64,000 bases of DNA from Pseudomonas sp. H9 (GCF_004353925.1 NZ_SMOK01000012.1:62001-126000), one strand, 5' to 3'. Positions 48,643 through 58,197 are shown, counted from the first letter of the stretch. Notes: generated by a model not told the origin, from the sequence alone. Program-made: numbers and translations.

Positions 48643-49910
48643 TGCCGCGCCTCAACCGGTGCAGGCTGCGGTTTGGCCAACCACTCGCGCCCTTTGAGCA
48701 TGCAACGCCAGTAGAGCGGCGGCAGTACCTGTGCTTTGAGCAACCACGCCAAGCGCGTCGGGCGCCGGCCATCGAGCAACCAGCGTGGGAAGCTCGGTGC
48801 CAGCTTGCCGCCATAGGTGAACTCGGCCAGCACAATCTTGCCGCGCTCGACCGTCAAGGGACAGGAGCCATAACCGTCGTAGTGCGCCAGCTTCGGCAAG
48901 CGCCCGAGCGCCACCAGCAGATTGTTGGCCACTACCGGTGCCTGCTTGCGTGCCGCAGCGGCAGTCTTGGCATTGCTGGTATTGATACCATCGCCCAAGG
49001 CGTGGATGTTGGAGAACTGACGATGACGAAGTGTTGCCGGATCGACATCAATCCAGCCTGCCGCGTCAGCCAAGGGGCTGTTGCGGATGAAGTCGGCAGG
49101 CACTTGGGGTGGCACCACATGCAACATGTCGAAGGCTTGAATCCGCGTTTCGCTGCTGCCATCAGGTAAGGTGCGAATAAAGGTGGCCTTCCTGGCCGGG
49201 CCATCCACGGCGACCAGACGGTGGGCGTAATTCAAATCTACCGCGTATTTATCGATGTATTCCATCAGCGCCGGGACGTAGTCCGCCACGCCGAAGAGCA
49301 CAGTACCGGCATTGAAGAAGTGCGCCTGAATCTTGCCCAGACGCCCCTGGCGCAACCAATGATCGCACGACAGGTAAAGAGCTTTTTGCGGCGCGCCGGC
49401 ACACTTGATCGGCATCGGTGGTTGGCAAAATACTGCGCGGCCCTCGCGCAGGTTCTGCACCAATTGCCAGGTGTAAGGTGCCAGGTCGTAGCGATAGTTG
49501 GAGGTGACGCCATTGCGTCCGAGGGTTTCACTCAAGCCTTCGATCGCATCCCAGTCCAGCTTCAGGCCCGGGCATACCACCAACTGCTCGTAGCTGAGTA
49601 CACGTCCATCATCCAGCGTCAGCGCTTGTGCGTGAGGATTAAAGCTATCGACTTTCGCCTTGATCCAGCGAACACCAGAAGGAATGGTCGAAGCCATACT
49701 TTTAGCGGTGCTCGGCGCATTGAAAACGCCAGCGCCCACCATGGTCCAACCGGGTTGATAGTAATGGGTATCGGCCGGATCGATCAGCGCGATGTCCAAC
49801 GACGGGTCGCGGCATATCAGGCTTGAAGCCACAGCAATTCCGGCAGCCCCCGCGCCGACAATCAAAACCTTGTGATGATCGCCTTTAGGCGATGTGGTGT
49901 GAGCAGGCAT
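48639..49910 (-). CDS. sulfide:quinone oxidoreductase-type flavoprotein
   Basis: 423 aa. N-terminal FAD loop VGAGAAGIAVASSL (about 16-29), the segment YYQPGWTMVGAG, and conserved cysteines in CPGLKLDW (about 112) and in IKCAGAPQKALYLSCDHWL. It is expected to oxidise sulfide to (poly)sulfide while reducing quinone at the membrane. It lies between the dioxygenase gene (37 bp) and the exporter gene (4-nt overlap). Confidence 0.9.
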   Translation of the reverse strand: MPAHTTSPKGDHHKVLIVGAGAAGIAVASSLICRDPSLDIALIDPADTHYYQPGWTMVGAGVFNAPSTAKSMASTIPSGVRWIKAKVDSFNPHAQALTLDDGRVLSYEQLVVCPGLKLDWDAIEGLSETLGRNGVTSNYRYDLAPYTWQLVQNLREGRAVFCQPPMPIKCAGAPQKALYLSCDHWLRQGRLGKIQAHFFNAGTVLFGVADYVPALMEYIDKYAVDLNYAHRLVAVDGPARKATFIRTLPDGSSETRIQAFDMLHVVPPQVPADFIRNSPLADAAGWIDVDPATLRHRQFSNIHALGDGINTSNAKTAAAARKQAPVVANNLLVALGRLPKLAHYDGYGSCPLTVERGKIVLAEFTYGGKLAPSFPRWLLDGRRPTRLAWLLKAQVLPPLYWRCMLKGREWLAKPQPAPVEARQ

Positions 49911-49947
49911 GGCAAGGTGTTCCTTTAATAATAATTCTGGGTCGTGC

Positions 49948-50832
49948 TCAGAGTGCGTTGAGCGGAATCTTCAAGTAACGCACGCCGTTGTCTTCAGGTT
50001 CGGGTAGCTGGCCACTGCGCATGTTGATCTGCACCGACGGCAGAATAAGCACCGGCATGTCGAGGGTGGCATCGCGGGCTTCGCGCATGGCAACGAAGCT
50101 GTCTTCACTGATGCCTTCTCGCACATGAATGTTGTTGGCGCGCTGTTCCGCCACGGTGGTCATGTAGCGCAGCTCACGACCACCAGGCAGGTAGTCATGG
50201 CACATGAACAGCCGCGTATCAGCAGGGAAGGCGAGAATGCGCTGGATCGAGCGATACAGAGTACGGGCGCTGGCGCCTGGGAAATCGCAGCGCGCTGTAC
50301 CGTAGTCGGGCATGAACAAGGTGTCGCCGACAAAGGCGATGCTTTGCCCTGCAACCTCGACCACATAGGTCATGCACGCCGGGGTGTGCCCTGGCGTATG
50401 CAACGCTCGCGCCTGTAAGGCGCCGATGGTGAACGGCTGCTCGTCGTCGAACAGCACATCGAACTGACTACCATCGCGGGCAAAAGTACTGTCGGCATTG
50501 AACAGTGTGCCGAAGACTTTCTGTACCTGAGTGATCTGGCTGCCAATTGCGATCTGGCCACCGAGCGCTTGCTTGAGATAGGCAGCAGCAGACAAGTGAT
50601 CGGCATGCACATGGGTTTCCAGAATCCACTGCACCGTGCCGCCCAGCTCTTTGACCCTGGCCACCAACTTGTCTGCTGACGCGCTATTGGTACGCCCTGA
50701 CTTGGGGTCGTAGTCGAGCACGCTGTCGATCAACGCACAGTGCCCGCTAGCACGGTCCATCACCAGATAACTGATGGTCGAAGTCACACTGTCGAACAGC
50801 GCTTCCACATACAAATTGCCGCCGATGATCAT
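49948..50832 (-). CDS. persulfide dioxygenase-like MBL-fold protein (ETHE1/Blh type)
   Basis: 294 aa from the ATG at 50832 after GGAGAG. Metallo-beta-lactamase fold with THVHADHLSA (about 69-78), HTPGHTPACMTYV and GDTLFMPDYGTARCDFPG. It would oxidise glutathione persulfide made after sulfide oxidation. It is the first gene of the operon and lies about 65 nt downstream of a sigma-54 promoter. Confidence 0.9.
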   Translation of the reverse strand: MIIGGNLYVEALFDSVTSTISYLVMDRASGHCALIDSVLDYDPKSGRTNSASADKLVARVKELGGTVQWILETHVHADHLSAAAYLKQALGGQIAIGSQITQVQKVFGTLFNADSTFARDGSQFDVLFDDEQPFTIGALQARALHTPGHTPACMTYVVEVAGQSIAFVGDTLFMPDYGTARCDFPGASARTLYRSIQRILAFPADTRLFMCHDYLPGGRELRYMTTVAEQRANNIHVREGISEDSFVAMREARDATLDMPVLILPSVQINMRSGQLPEPEDNGVRYLKIPLNAL

Positions 50833-50896
50833 TACCGCTCTCCAGATTGTTCCGTGCGCCCTGGCGTTGAGCCTTGCGCGCATTGGTCAGGCTTTT

Positions 50897-50912
50897 ATCA
50901 AGATGCGTGCCA
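50897..50912 (-). promoter_or_regulatory. sigma-54 promoter of the sulfide-oxidation operon
   Basis: On the minus strand TGGCACGCATCTTGAT matches the -24/-12 consensus (TGGCAC-N5-TTGC) with one base off in the -12 element. It lies upstream of the dioxygenase gene and faces it; the divergent neighbour encodes the sigma-54 activator. Confidence 0.82.
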
Positions 50913-50943
50913 TCGACCATAGACCGCATTCCCGCCCTTAAGC

Positions 50944-51032
50944 GCCGTGTTTACTGACCGCAAAACACGGCCCCTGCCTAAAACTGCCGCGTTGTCTGTC
51001 AGACGATGGCAGCCCCTGGCAGTTTTTGGCAG
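50944..51032. promoter_or_regulatory. putative activator-binding (UAS) region of the operon
   Basis: A perfect 9-bp dyad GCCGTGTTT/AAACACGGC (50944-50971) is followed by CTGCC at 50974 and 50984, then TGGCAG at 51007, 51017 and 51027. Each set is spaced exactly 10 bp, one helical turn, in opposite orientation. It lies 40-120 bp upstream of the sigma-54 promoter, where an activator such as FisR would bind. Confidence 0.6.
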
Positions 51033-51079
51033 TCCTCTCGCCTTCAGTTAAGCTGCTCAAGTGCTTCCCCTGGTGCCTT

Positions 51080-52396
51080 ATGTCTTATTCTTCGCCAAAT
51101 ATTCCCGAACCCGCCATCCAGGCGCTGGTGTCTTACCTCGAACACGACGCTCAACCCACCATCGTGCTCGACACCGACTACAACATTCTCGCGGCCAACG
51201 CGGCCTACCAACGCCAGTTCGGGGTGGAAGGGCAGCCACCGCTCGGTGGTAAATGTCATCGGATTTCCCATCACTATGCTGTGCCGTGCGATCAGGCCGG
51301 CGAGCTGTGCCCGATGCGCAAGGCCTGGGACAGCCGCACACCTGAACGTGTACTACATGTTCATCACACCCCACGCGGTCCTGAGCATGTTGACGTTGAG
51401 TTGCGTCCGATCCTGAATCAGCAGGGTGATGTGGTGGCTTTTGTCGAACGCCTGACCAGCATCGCGGTGGCGTCAGCTCAACCACAACAGCAAGGCCTGG
51501 TGGGCCGTTCTGTAGCGTTCAAAGATTCGTTGTCCAGTCTGCAGCGGGCAGCACCAGCCCAGATTCCGGTGCTGCTGCAAGGAGAGTCAGGCACCGGCAA
51601 AGAACTCTTCGCCCGCGCCTTACACCTGGGTAGCCCGCGCGCCAACGGCCCGCTTGTGGTCGTCGACTGCACAGGGCTGACAGAGTCGCTGTTTGAGAGT
51701 GAGCTGTTCGGTTACGAGAAGGGCGCCTTCACCGGGGCACTGCAACGCAAGATCGGGCTCGCAGAAGCGGCCCATGGCGGTACGTTGTTTCTCGATGAAA
51801 TCGGCGAAGTACCGCTGGCCATGCAAGTCAAACTGCTGCGCCTGATTGAGTCAGGCAGCTTTCGCCCCGTCGGCAGCTTGCGTACTGTCCACTCAGATTT
51901 CCGGTTGGTCTCAGCTACCCACAAACCCCTCAAGGAAATGGTTGCGGCAGGCACCTTCCGCGAAGACCTCTATTACCGCATCAGCGGCTTCCCTATTCGC
52001 CTGCCGTCTCTGCGCGAGCGAGTCGATGATCTGCCGCTGCTGATCGACAGCCTGTTGCAACGCATGGCGGGTAAGTCAGCCCCCAAGGTCGATAGCGAAG
52101 TGCTAACACTGCTCGGGCTGCATAGTTTTCCCGGTAACATCCGCGAGCTGCGCAACATTCTTGAGCGAGCACGACTGTTCGCCGACGACGGCGTCATTCG
52201 CGCCGAGCATCTGCCTACAGAACTCAGAAGCGGGGAAGGGGACTCAGCTGTTCCCAGGCGATGGCGCAACAAAGATAACCTTGGCCAATTGGCTCAGGCC
52301 CTACAGAACTTTGATGGTTCACGCAGTGCATTGGCACAGCATCTTGGTATGAGTGAGCGCACGCTCTATCGCCGCTTACGCGAACTTGGGCTTTGA
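51080..52396 (+). CDS. FisR-type sigma-54-dependent regulator (persulfide sensing)
   Basis: 438 aa from the ATG at 51080. A PAS-like sensor domain (about 1-130) carries C59, C70 and C77, the same 11/7 spacing as C53/C64/C71 of Cupriavidus FisR that react with sulfane sulfur. The AAA+ domain has GESGTGKE (Walker A), GAFTGA (sigma-54 contact) and LFLDEIGE (Walker B). A Fis-type helix-turn-helix ends the protein ([16 protein letters not shown]). It is divergent from the sulfide-oxidation operon and its sigma-54 promoter, so it is the likely activator. Confidence 0.92.
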   Translation: MSYSSPNIPEPAIQALVSYLEHDAQPTIVLDTDYNILAANAAYQRQFGVEGQPPLGGKCHRISHHYAVPCDQAGELCPMRKAWDSRTPERVLHVHHTPRGPEHVDVELRPILNQQGDVVAFVERLTSIAVASAQPQQQGLVGRSVAFKDSLSSLQRAAPAQIPVLLQGESGTGKELFARALHLGSPRANGPLVVVDCTGLTESLFESELFGYEKGAFTGALQRKIGLAEAAHGGTLFLDEIGEVPLAMQVKLLRLIESGSFRPVGSLRTVHSDFRLVSATHKPLKEMVAAGTFREDLYYRISGFPIRLPSLRERVDDLPLLIDSLLQRMAGKSAPKVDSEVLTLLGLHSFPGNIRELRNILERARLFADDGVIRAEHLPTELRSGEGDSAVPRRWRNKDNLGQLAQALQNFDGSRSALAQHLGMSERTLYRRLRELGL

Positions 52397-52428
52397 GCCT
52401 CGCAGACGACTCGGAAGATCCGTCAATA

Positions 52429-52444
52429 GGTTCCACGTGAAACA
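52429..52444. other. parS-like site (one mismatch)
   Basis: GGTTCCACGTGAAACA differs from the other three sites' GTTCCACGTGGAAC core by one base, and so is one base from a perfect palindrome. It lies just after fisR, in the ParB-binding region around the origin. Confidence 0.65.
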
Positions 52445-52611
52445 TAGGCTCCGAACTGATCGGAGTCAGCCGGCAACGCATTTTTTCTTCTACGCTGAAA
52501 CTGCTCACTCGCTGCGGAGGACTTTCCGTGCGTAGCTTGCTGAGTCGGCAGCCCATTGGGTATCAGGGTGCCGACGTTCAATACTGATTTTTCTCCCAGA
52601 GGAGCATCGTC

Positions 52612-54156
52612 ATGTTTGCCTGCTTTCACCGGGCGATCCTGCTCACCGTCGCTCTGCTCGCGCTCTCGGGTTGTTCCGATGAGGATGCGCAATCCAAGAA
52701 AGCGGCCACGCCGCCCACACCAGCCACAATCGAAGCCCCAGCCGCACCGGCTGCACCCGCTCCTGCGGCGTCTCCAGCTCCTGCTCCAACTGCGCCAAGT
52801 GAGGCGGTGTTCAGCGCCGAACAACTTGATCAGATGCTGGCACCATTGGCGTTGTATCCGGACGCATTGCTGGCGCAGGTGCTGATGGCCACCACCTACC
52901 CAGGCAATGTTGCCGACGCGGTGGCCTGGTCAAAGGCGCACCCTAAGGTCAGTGGTGATGCCGCCGTCAAGCAGGTCGCCGACCAGCCTTGGGACCCCAG
53001 CGTGCAATCGTTGGTGGCGTTTCCACAGGTGCTCGATACGCTTGGCCAAGATCCAGCCTGGGTGCAGCGCGTAGGTGATGCGTTTCTCGCCCAACCCGAC
53101 GCAGTGATGAATTCGGTGCAGCGCCTGCGCGCCAAGGCCAAGGCTGCCGGTAACCTGGAATCCAATGATAAGCAGACCGTCATCGTGCAGCCAGCAAGCG
53201 CCCCCGCAGCCAGTACCACTACGGTGGTTCAAGCGCCTGCGCCAGCACAAACCATCGTGATCCAGCCGACCAACCCGCAGGTTGTTTACGTCCCAAGCTA
53301 TAACCCGCAGGCGGTGTACGGCAGTTGGCCCTATCCGTCCTCACCACCGGCGTACTACCCTCCGTCACCGGGCTACGCCATCGGCACAGCGTTGGCCACC
53401 GGCCTGGCTTTCGGGGCTGGCGTGGCGATCGTCAATTCGCTGTGGGGGGATTGCGACTGGGATGATCATGACGTCGATATCAATGTAAATCGCTACAACA
53501 ATATCAACGACAATCGCAGGATCAATGCCAACCAGAACACCTGGCGCCACAACCCGGTGTATCGCGACGGCGTCCCATACCGCGACCAGGCCAGCCGCGC
53601 CCAGTTCGATCGGCGTTTGCCCGGTAGCGAACAGCGCACCGCTTACCGCGGCGACACCCCGGACCGTGTCGCAGAACGCGCGCGCGCCCGTGAAAGCCTG
53701 ACGCAGCGGGGCATCGAATCACCGGCAAGCAGTAACCTCGAAGCGCGCCAACGTGTGCAAAGTGCCGACCGTGAGCGCGCCCAGCAGACCCTGCAAAAGC
53801 ATGGCATTGAGCAGTCCGGTGGTGCACGGGAGCGTGCCCAGGTTGCCGAGCGCCAATTGAGAAATGACAGTCAGGTGCGCCAGCGCGCCCAGGTATCCCA
53901 GCAAAGTCGTCAGCATCAGACGTCGGTGCGCAACCAGCAGGCACGCCAACAAGTCCGCCAGCAACATGCCAACGTTCAGGCACCGCGCAACAATGCGTTG
54001 GCCGGTGTACGCAATCCTTCGCAGTCCCGCATCGCGAGCAACCGTGGCCAGGTCAGTCACCAGAGCATCAACCGGCCCTCTGCGGCGCGAACAGGCCACC
54101 AGGTGCAACGACCCGTGCGTGTGCAATCCCACGGCGGTGGCGGCTTTCGCCGTTGA
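52612..54156 (+). CDS. DUF3300-domain lipoprotein
   Basis: 514 aa. The start MFACFHRAILLTVALLALSGC is a lipoprotein signal (Cys about 21). An Ala/Pro-rich linker follows (about 33-62), then the DUF3300 domain (LDQMLAPLALYPDALLAQVLMATTYP...), a YxPSYNPQAVYG segment, a GFG-type hydrophobic patch and a long Arg/Gln-rich low-complexity C-terminus. Envelope protein of unknown function; the gene is 15 nt ahead of DUF2950 and usually paired with it. Confidence 0.88.
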   Translation: MFACFHRAILLTVALLALSGCSDEDAQSKKAATPPTPATIEAPAAPAAPAPAASPAPAPTAPSEAVFSAEQLDQMLAPLALYPDALLAQVLMATTYPGNVADAVAWSKAHPKVSGDAAVKQVADQPWDPSVQSLVAFPQVLDTLGQDPAWVQRVGDAFLAQPDAVMNSVQRLRAKAKAAGNLESNDKQTVIVQPASAPAASTTTVVQAPAPAQTIVIQPTNPQVVYVPSYNPQAVYGSWPYPSSPPAYYPPSPGYAIGTALATGLAFGAGVAIVNSLWGDCDWDDHDVDINVNRYNNINDNRRINANQNTWRHNPVYRDGVPYRDQASRAQFDRRLPGSEQRTAYRGDTPDRVAERARARESLTQRGIESPASSNLEARQRVQSADRERAQQTLQKHGIEQSGGARERAQVAERQLRNDSQVRQRAQVSQQSRQHQTSVRNQQARQQVRQQHANVQAPRNNALAGVRNPSQSRIASNRGQVSHQSINRPSAARTGHQVQRPVRVQSHGGGGFRR

Positions 54157-54170
54157 GAGGAGAATCAGTC

Positions 54171-55049
54171 ATGAATTTTGTATGTCGATTTACGCTGGTT
54201 CTGCTTCTGCTCTGGACATCCAGTAGCTACGCTCAAAAACATTTTCCAAGCCCGGAGGCCGCCAGTGAAGCTCTGGTGCAGGCGCTCAGTAACGAGCAAG
54301 CCGATGAGCAGCAACTGGCGAACTTACTCGGTAAGGACTGGAGGAGTTACATCCCGGCCAAAAGTGTTGACCGTACAGACGTCAGCGCCTTCCTCTCTCT
54401 CTATAAGGAAAAGCATCAAGTTCAGTCCGACAACCCGAAGCGTGCACACCTGGTCGTCGGTAACACCCCCTGGGTATTCCCGATGCCCATCAAACACGTT
54501 GCTGGCGGTTGGGTATTCGACACTAAAGCTGGTGCCGAGGAAATCCGCCTGCGTCGTATCGGACGCAACGAACTGGCGACCATCCAAGCCGTGCGTGCTT
54601 ATCACGACGCGCAGATGGATTATGCCGAGGTTGATCGCAATGGCGATGGCGTCCTCGAATACGCGCAAAAATTCATCAGTAGCGACGGGCAGTTCGACGG
54701 TCTGTACTGGCCTGAGAAGGAGGGCATCGAGGAAAGCCCACTCGGGCCGCTGTTTGGCGATGCCGCAGTGGGTGACGACTGGCACGGCTATCACTACCGC
54801 ATCCTGACCGCCCAAGGCCCCTCGGCACCCGGCGGCGCCTATGACTACAAAATCGGCGGTCACATGACCCGCGGCTTTGCCGTTATCGCCTGGCCGACGA
54901 AATATGGAGACACCGGCGTGATGAGTTTCATGATCAGCCATGACGGTGAGTTGTTCGAGAAAGACCTCGGCCCAGAGAGCAGCAAACAAGCAGCTGCCAT
55001 TAAGCGTTTCGATCCTGACAGCAGTTGGAACGAAGTGAAGGACGAGTAG
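54171..55049 (+). CDS. DUF2950-family exported protein
   Basis: 292 aa from the ATG at 54171 after GAGGAGA. It has a signal peptide (LVLLLLWTSSSYA) and conserved segments WVFPMPIKHVAGGWVFDTKAG and YDYKIGGHMTRGFAVIAWP. DUF2950 partners DUF3300 in many Pseudomonas; both lack a defined function and act in the envelope or periplasm. A REP pair follows. Confidence 0.9.
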   Translation: MNFVCRFTLVLLLLWTSSSYAQKHFPSPEAASEALVQALSNEQADEQQLANLLGKDWRSYIPAKSVDRTDVSAFLSLYKEKHQVQSDNPKRAHLVVGNTPWVFPMPIKHVAGGWVFDTKAGAEEIRLRRIGRNELATIQAVRAYHDAQMDYAEVDRNGDGVLEYAQKFISSDGQFDGLYWPEKEGIEESPLGPLFGDAAVGDDWHGYHYRILTAQGPSAPGGAYDYKIGGHMTRGFAVIAWPTKYGDTGVMSFMISHDGELFEKDLGPESSKQAAAIKRFDPDSSWNEVKDE

Positions 55050-55115
55050 GAGCGGGCTTGCCCCGCGATAGGATACTGCTGACGCACCGCAATCGCGGGG
55101 CAAGCCCGCTCCTAC
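55046..55115. repeat. REP pair
   Basis: Inverted REP units with TAGGAGCGGGCTTGCCCCGC on the left, next to the DUF2950 stop and ahead of the structured repeat at 55119. Confidence 0.88.
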
Positions 55116-55118
55116 AAT

Positions 55119-55255
55119 AAAAAAGCCCGCATGAGCGGGCTGGTCATCTTGGTGTGAAAGCTGCAGCTTTCTGTGAACCTGAACCTGATGCAGGCTCACA
55201 AAATTATTGCTTCTGGACCTCCAGCAAACGCTGATAAAGGATCTCCCTTTAAGCT
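55119..55255 (-). ncRNA. structured repeat element C ending in a terminator (3' of gsp gene)
   Basis: On the minus strand this begins just after the stop codon of the gene at 55262 and ends with a GCCCGC/GCGGGC terminator and T-run. It shares GAGCCTGCATCAGG, GGTTCACAGAAA, GCTGCA and AGATGACC with element A at 58198-58385. It may be a 3' UTR element or small RNA. Confidence 0.5.
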
Positions 55256-55261
55256 CCAGCC

Positions 55262-56419
55262 TCAATCCAATATCAAATGCGGTAAAAACCGGCTCGAATC
55301 CTTGGTAATCAAACTATCATCCTCCCGCACCCCAATCCCCGCCGCCTGATCCCCAATCACCCAAGACCCAATCAACGTGTAACTGTCCCCAAACTGTGGC
55401 AGCGGCGCAAGCTCCTGAAGAATGTACGGCGCATCCGTATAAGGGCCGTCCTCCTTCACAATCAGCCCATCAGCCGTTTTCAACTCAATGTTCGCGCCTT
55501 CCCGCGAGAAGAACGGCTTACGCACCCAGCCCTTCGGCACTGCCTTACCTGGGTCGGTATCCAGGTGTGACGGAAGCAAATTCGGGTGGCCTTTGTTGAA
55601 TTCCCACAACAGCGGCAGGATGCCTTTGTTGGAGAGGATGGATTTCCACGCGGGCTCAAAAAACTGCGTATTACTCTCGGCAATCGCAGCGCCGAAGGGC
55701 TCGTGGAAGATGAACTCCCAGGCGTGCAGTTTGAACAGGTGGGGAATCCAGCGATCTTCGAGGTCGACGAAGCAGCCTTCGCTGGTGAGGCCAATGTCTT
55801 CGATGTTGATGTGGCGTGATTCGATGCCGACTTTTTCCGCGACCAGGCGCAGGTAGTCGGTGGTGCCTTTGTCTTCGATTGAGTCTTTCATCGAGGCAAA
55901 GTAGAACGGCTGGTTAACCTGCAGTTGGGCGAAGGCCTGGTGGAGTTTGGTGTCAATGCTGTTGAACTGGTCGGCGTGTTTGGGCAGCAAGCCGCGCTCG
56001 ATGCATTGCTCAAGCCAGCCCCACTGGAACGCCGCTGCCTCGTAAAGGCTGGTGGGTGTGTCGTAGTTGAGTTCCAGCAGTTTGGCAGGGCCGGTGTCGT
56101 TGTAGGAGAAGTCCATGCGCCCGTACAGGTGCGGGTGGCCTTCTAGCCATGAGGTTCGGATCATGTCGTAGAAGGGCGCGGGGATGCTCAGGCGTTCGAG
56201 CAGTTCTTCGCTCTGGACCACGCGGGCAACGAGGTCCATGCACATGTCGTGGATCTCGGTGGTCGGGTCTTCGAGGTCACGCTCGATTTGCTTGAGCGTG
56301 AACTGGTAATACGCGCTTTCGTCCCAGTAGGGTTCGCCGTCGATGGTGTGGAATAGGAAGCCGAGGCTGTCGGCCGTCTGTTTCCAGTCATGACGCTCTG
56401 CGCAGTGGATCTTCTTCAT
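55262..56419 (-). CDS. glutathionylspermidine synthase-like ATP-grasp protein (YgiC/YjfC)
   Basis: 385 aa of the GSP synthase preATP-grasp/ATP-grasp type. GRMDFSYNDTGPAKLLELNYDTPTSLYEAA (about 100-129) is the signature; KAVPKGWVRKPFFSREGANIEL and GSWVIGDQAAGIGVRE near the end form the ATP site. The real substrate of this subfamily is unknown. Third gene of the DUF350-ygiB-ygiC set, 11 bp after ygiB. Confidence 0.92.
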   Translation of the reverse strand: MKKIHCAERHDWKQTADSLGFLFHTIDGEPYWDESAYYQFTLKQIERDLEDPTTEIHDMCMDLVARVVQSEELLERLSIPAPFYDMIRTSWLEGHPHLYGRMDFSYNDTGPAKLLELNYDTPTSLYEAAAFQWGWLEQCIERGLLPKHADQFNSIDTKLHQAFAQLQVNQPFYFASMKDSIEDKGTTDYLRLVAEKVGIESRHINIEDIGLTSEGCFVDLEDRWIPHLFKLHAWEFIFHEPFGAAIAESNTQFFEPAWKSILSNKGILPLLWEFNKGHPNLLPSHLDTDPGKAVPKGWVRKPFFSREGANIELKTADGLIVKEDGPYTDAPYILQELAPLPQFGDSYTLIGSWVIGDQAAGIGVREDDSLITKDSSRFLPHLILD

Positions 56420-56430
56420 GACTGCCTTCC

Positions 56431-57126
56431 TTAACTGCTCGACCTGCCCCAGCCGCTGCTTGCGCTGGCTTTGCTGCCAAAGCCGCCACGGGAGATGGTG
56501 CTCGATTTGGGGGAGGTGCGCAGCGTGTTGATGTAATTGCTGCTGCCGTGCCGAGCCTGGATGGAGCGGCCGAAGGTCGCGCCATTGGCGACGCGTTGAG
56601 GGAGGGTCGAGTTGTCCTCGTCGCCGCGGTTATCGCGGTAGCGGTACACCGGCTCGGAGCGGTAGCTGCTGCGGTTGTTGCTCAACATGTTGCCAATCAG
56701 CAGGCCGGTCAGCAGGCTGCTGGTGGAGAACCCTGAGCCGCCGCCACTCGCCAGAGAGTTGGTCGCTTGAGCATTGGCGGCGTCGACCTGGGATTGTGTC
56801 ACCTGGCCTTCGGCGGTCAGTTCAAACCCACCCAGCTTGGGGGTGAACATGCCCATGGAGCCTTTCTGGCACCAGTCGGCGACGAAGTCGGCATCGCAAG
56901 CGGCTTGAGTGAGGTACACAGGGGCAATGCGGCGATGCTCAGTAATGGCCGTCACGTAGGCGTCCGAACAGACGTCCACCGGCAGTTTTTCATCGGCACA
57001 CTGTTGAACCGACTGGAAGTTGTACTTCTTCTGCACATCGTAGGTTTTTTCTGTTGGCCCGCAGCCGGATACCGCCATGGCGACCGACGCTACCAGCGAA
57101 AGCTGGACGTACTTGCTTCGTTTCAT
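56431..57126 (-). CDS. DUF1190 lipoprotein (YgiB/YjfM family)
   Basis: 231 aa from the ATG at 57126 (GGAGC upstream). Lipobox VSGC (Cys about 22). The DUF1190 domain has FQSVQQCADEKLPVDVC and AACDADFV with conserved cysteines, then a Ser/Gly-rich tail. Outer- or inner-membrane lipoprotein of unknown role, always next to a YgiC-type gene. Confidence 0.92.
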   Translation of the reverse strand: MKRSKYVQLSLVASVAMAVSGCGPTEKTYDVQKKYNFQSVQQCADEKLPVDVCSDAYVTAITEHRRIAPVYLTQAACDADFVADWCQKGSMGMFTPKLGGFELTAEGQVTQSQVDAANAQATNSLASGGGSGFSTSSLLTGLLIGNMLSNNRSSYRSEPVYRYRDNRGDEDNSTLPQRVANGATFGRSIQARHGSSNYINTLRTSPKSSTISRGGFGSKASASSGWGRSSS

Positions 57127-57144
57127 CGGGAGCTCCGTGCGCAA

Positions 57145-57573
57145 TCAGTTCTGGGTAGGCGTCATGCATGCGGCATTCAACATGCCGACGCTGATGGCTA
57201 CGGCGGCCACATAGATGCCGGCCGCAAGCTCGCCGTTCTTTATGCGCTCGGACGCGCCTTTGAGTACCAAGCTGGTCAGCAGAAATGCCAACAGTTGGAC
57301 AACGGCTGCGATCACCGCCCAGACCACGAAGTCGAGGAGGTTGATGGAGTAGGCAATCACGTTGCTTGCCGGGATGGCGAAACCGGTGATGGCACCGCCC
57401 AAGGCGACCGCCGCAGAAGCGTTACCGGCACGGATCAGCTCGAATTCCTTGTGCGGGGTGATGCGGGTGTAGATGAACTGGAACAGCGCAAACAGTACGG
57501 CAGCCCCCAGGATGTAGATGAAAAAGCCAAACACGGCAGCTTTGTTCAGGGAGATGGAGAGAGCTTCTAGCAT
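57145..57573 (-). CDS. DUF350 membrane protein (YjfL family)
   Basis: 142 aa with four predicted membrane segments typical of DUF350 (GFFIYILGAAVLFALFQFIYTRITPHKEFELIRAG then GAITGFAIP). First intact gene of the ygiBC-type set; its stop lies 18 bp before ygiB. In enterics the equivalent yjfL is preceded by yjfI, yjfJ and yjfK. Confidence 0.88.
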   Translation of the reverse strand: MLEALSISLNKAAVFGFFIYILGAAVLFALFQFIYTRITPHKEFELIRAGNASAAVALGGAITGFAIPASNVIAYSINLLDFVVWAVIAAVVQLLAFLLTSLVLKGASERIKNGELAAGIYVAAVAISVGMLNAACMTPTQN

Positions 57574-57587
57574 GGGATGCTTCCTTT

Positions 57588-57929
57588 TTAGAGCGCAGTC
57601 AGGTCGGTTGTATACAGCGAAATGCCCAGCGACGTGCTCAGGCTGATGGTGCCTTCAGAGTCTTCTTCGACGGAAAACAGCAAAAACTCGCGACGGTAGG
57701 TCAGGCCGGTGTCGCGTGCGCACCAGCATTTCGATCGCCATGCTGGAAGTGCATTCCAGGCGGAGGGTGTAGGAGCTCGCGAGGGCGGCGATTTCACTTT
57801 CATTGAAGTGGTCGACCACATGGGAAGCACCCAAGCCTCATGTTTCACGTAGCGGCGACCGACAGGCCCGCGCGCACCTGCTTCATGTAAAAGCTCGATG
57901 GCTTTTTCGCGGACGGCTTCAAGTGCTCT
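57588..57929 (-). pseudogene. decayed gene upstream of DUF350, possibly DUF2491/YjfK-like
   Basis: Three blocks of protein-like sequence lie in order but in different frames: RALEAVREKAIELLHEAG, then GASHVVDHFNESEIAALASSY, then TYRREFLLFSVEEDSEG to the TGA-less end ...TTDLTAL stop at 57588. At least two frameshifts separate them. The ending and the position before DUF350 suit DUF2491 (YjfK), but the match is weak. It is a recently eroded gene. Confidence 0.55.
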
Positions 57930-58197
57930 CCGTGAAAGCGTGAAAATCTACAGACCATTTTGACCACACTCAACAACTCAGCCGTGGGACTTTTCCGATA
58001 CTTTTCGGAGAAAAGACCTGACCTTGTGACCGTTCAATAATTGTCTCTTCTGAGTTGACGCTATTACCCAATCCAGCCGATTTTTCCCCAATACCCACCC
58101 ATTAATCTGTGCCCAGGTTGAACGCAACGTCCAACTAACCTGAACAAAAAAGGATTGGTTTCGGGAGAGGGGGTCGTGGTCTCAAAAATTTCAGGCA

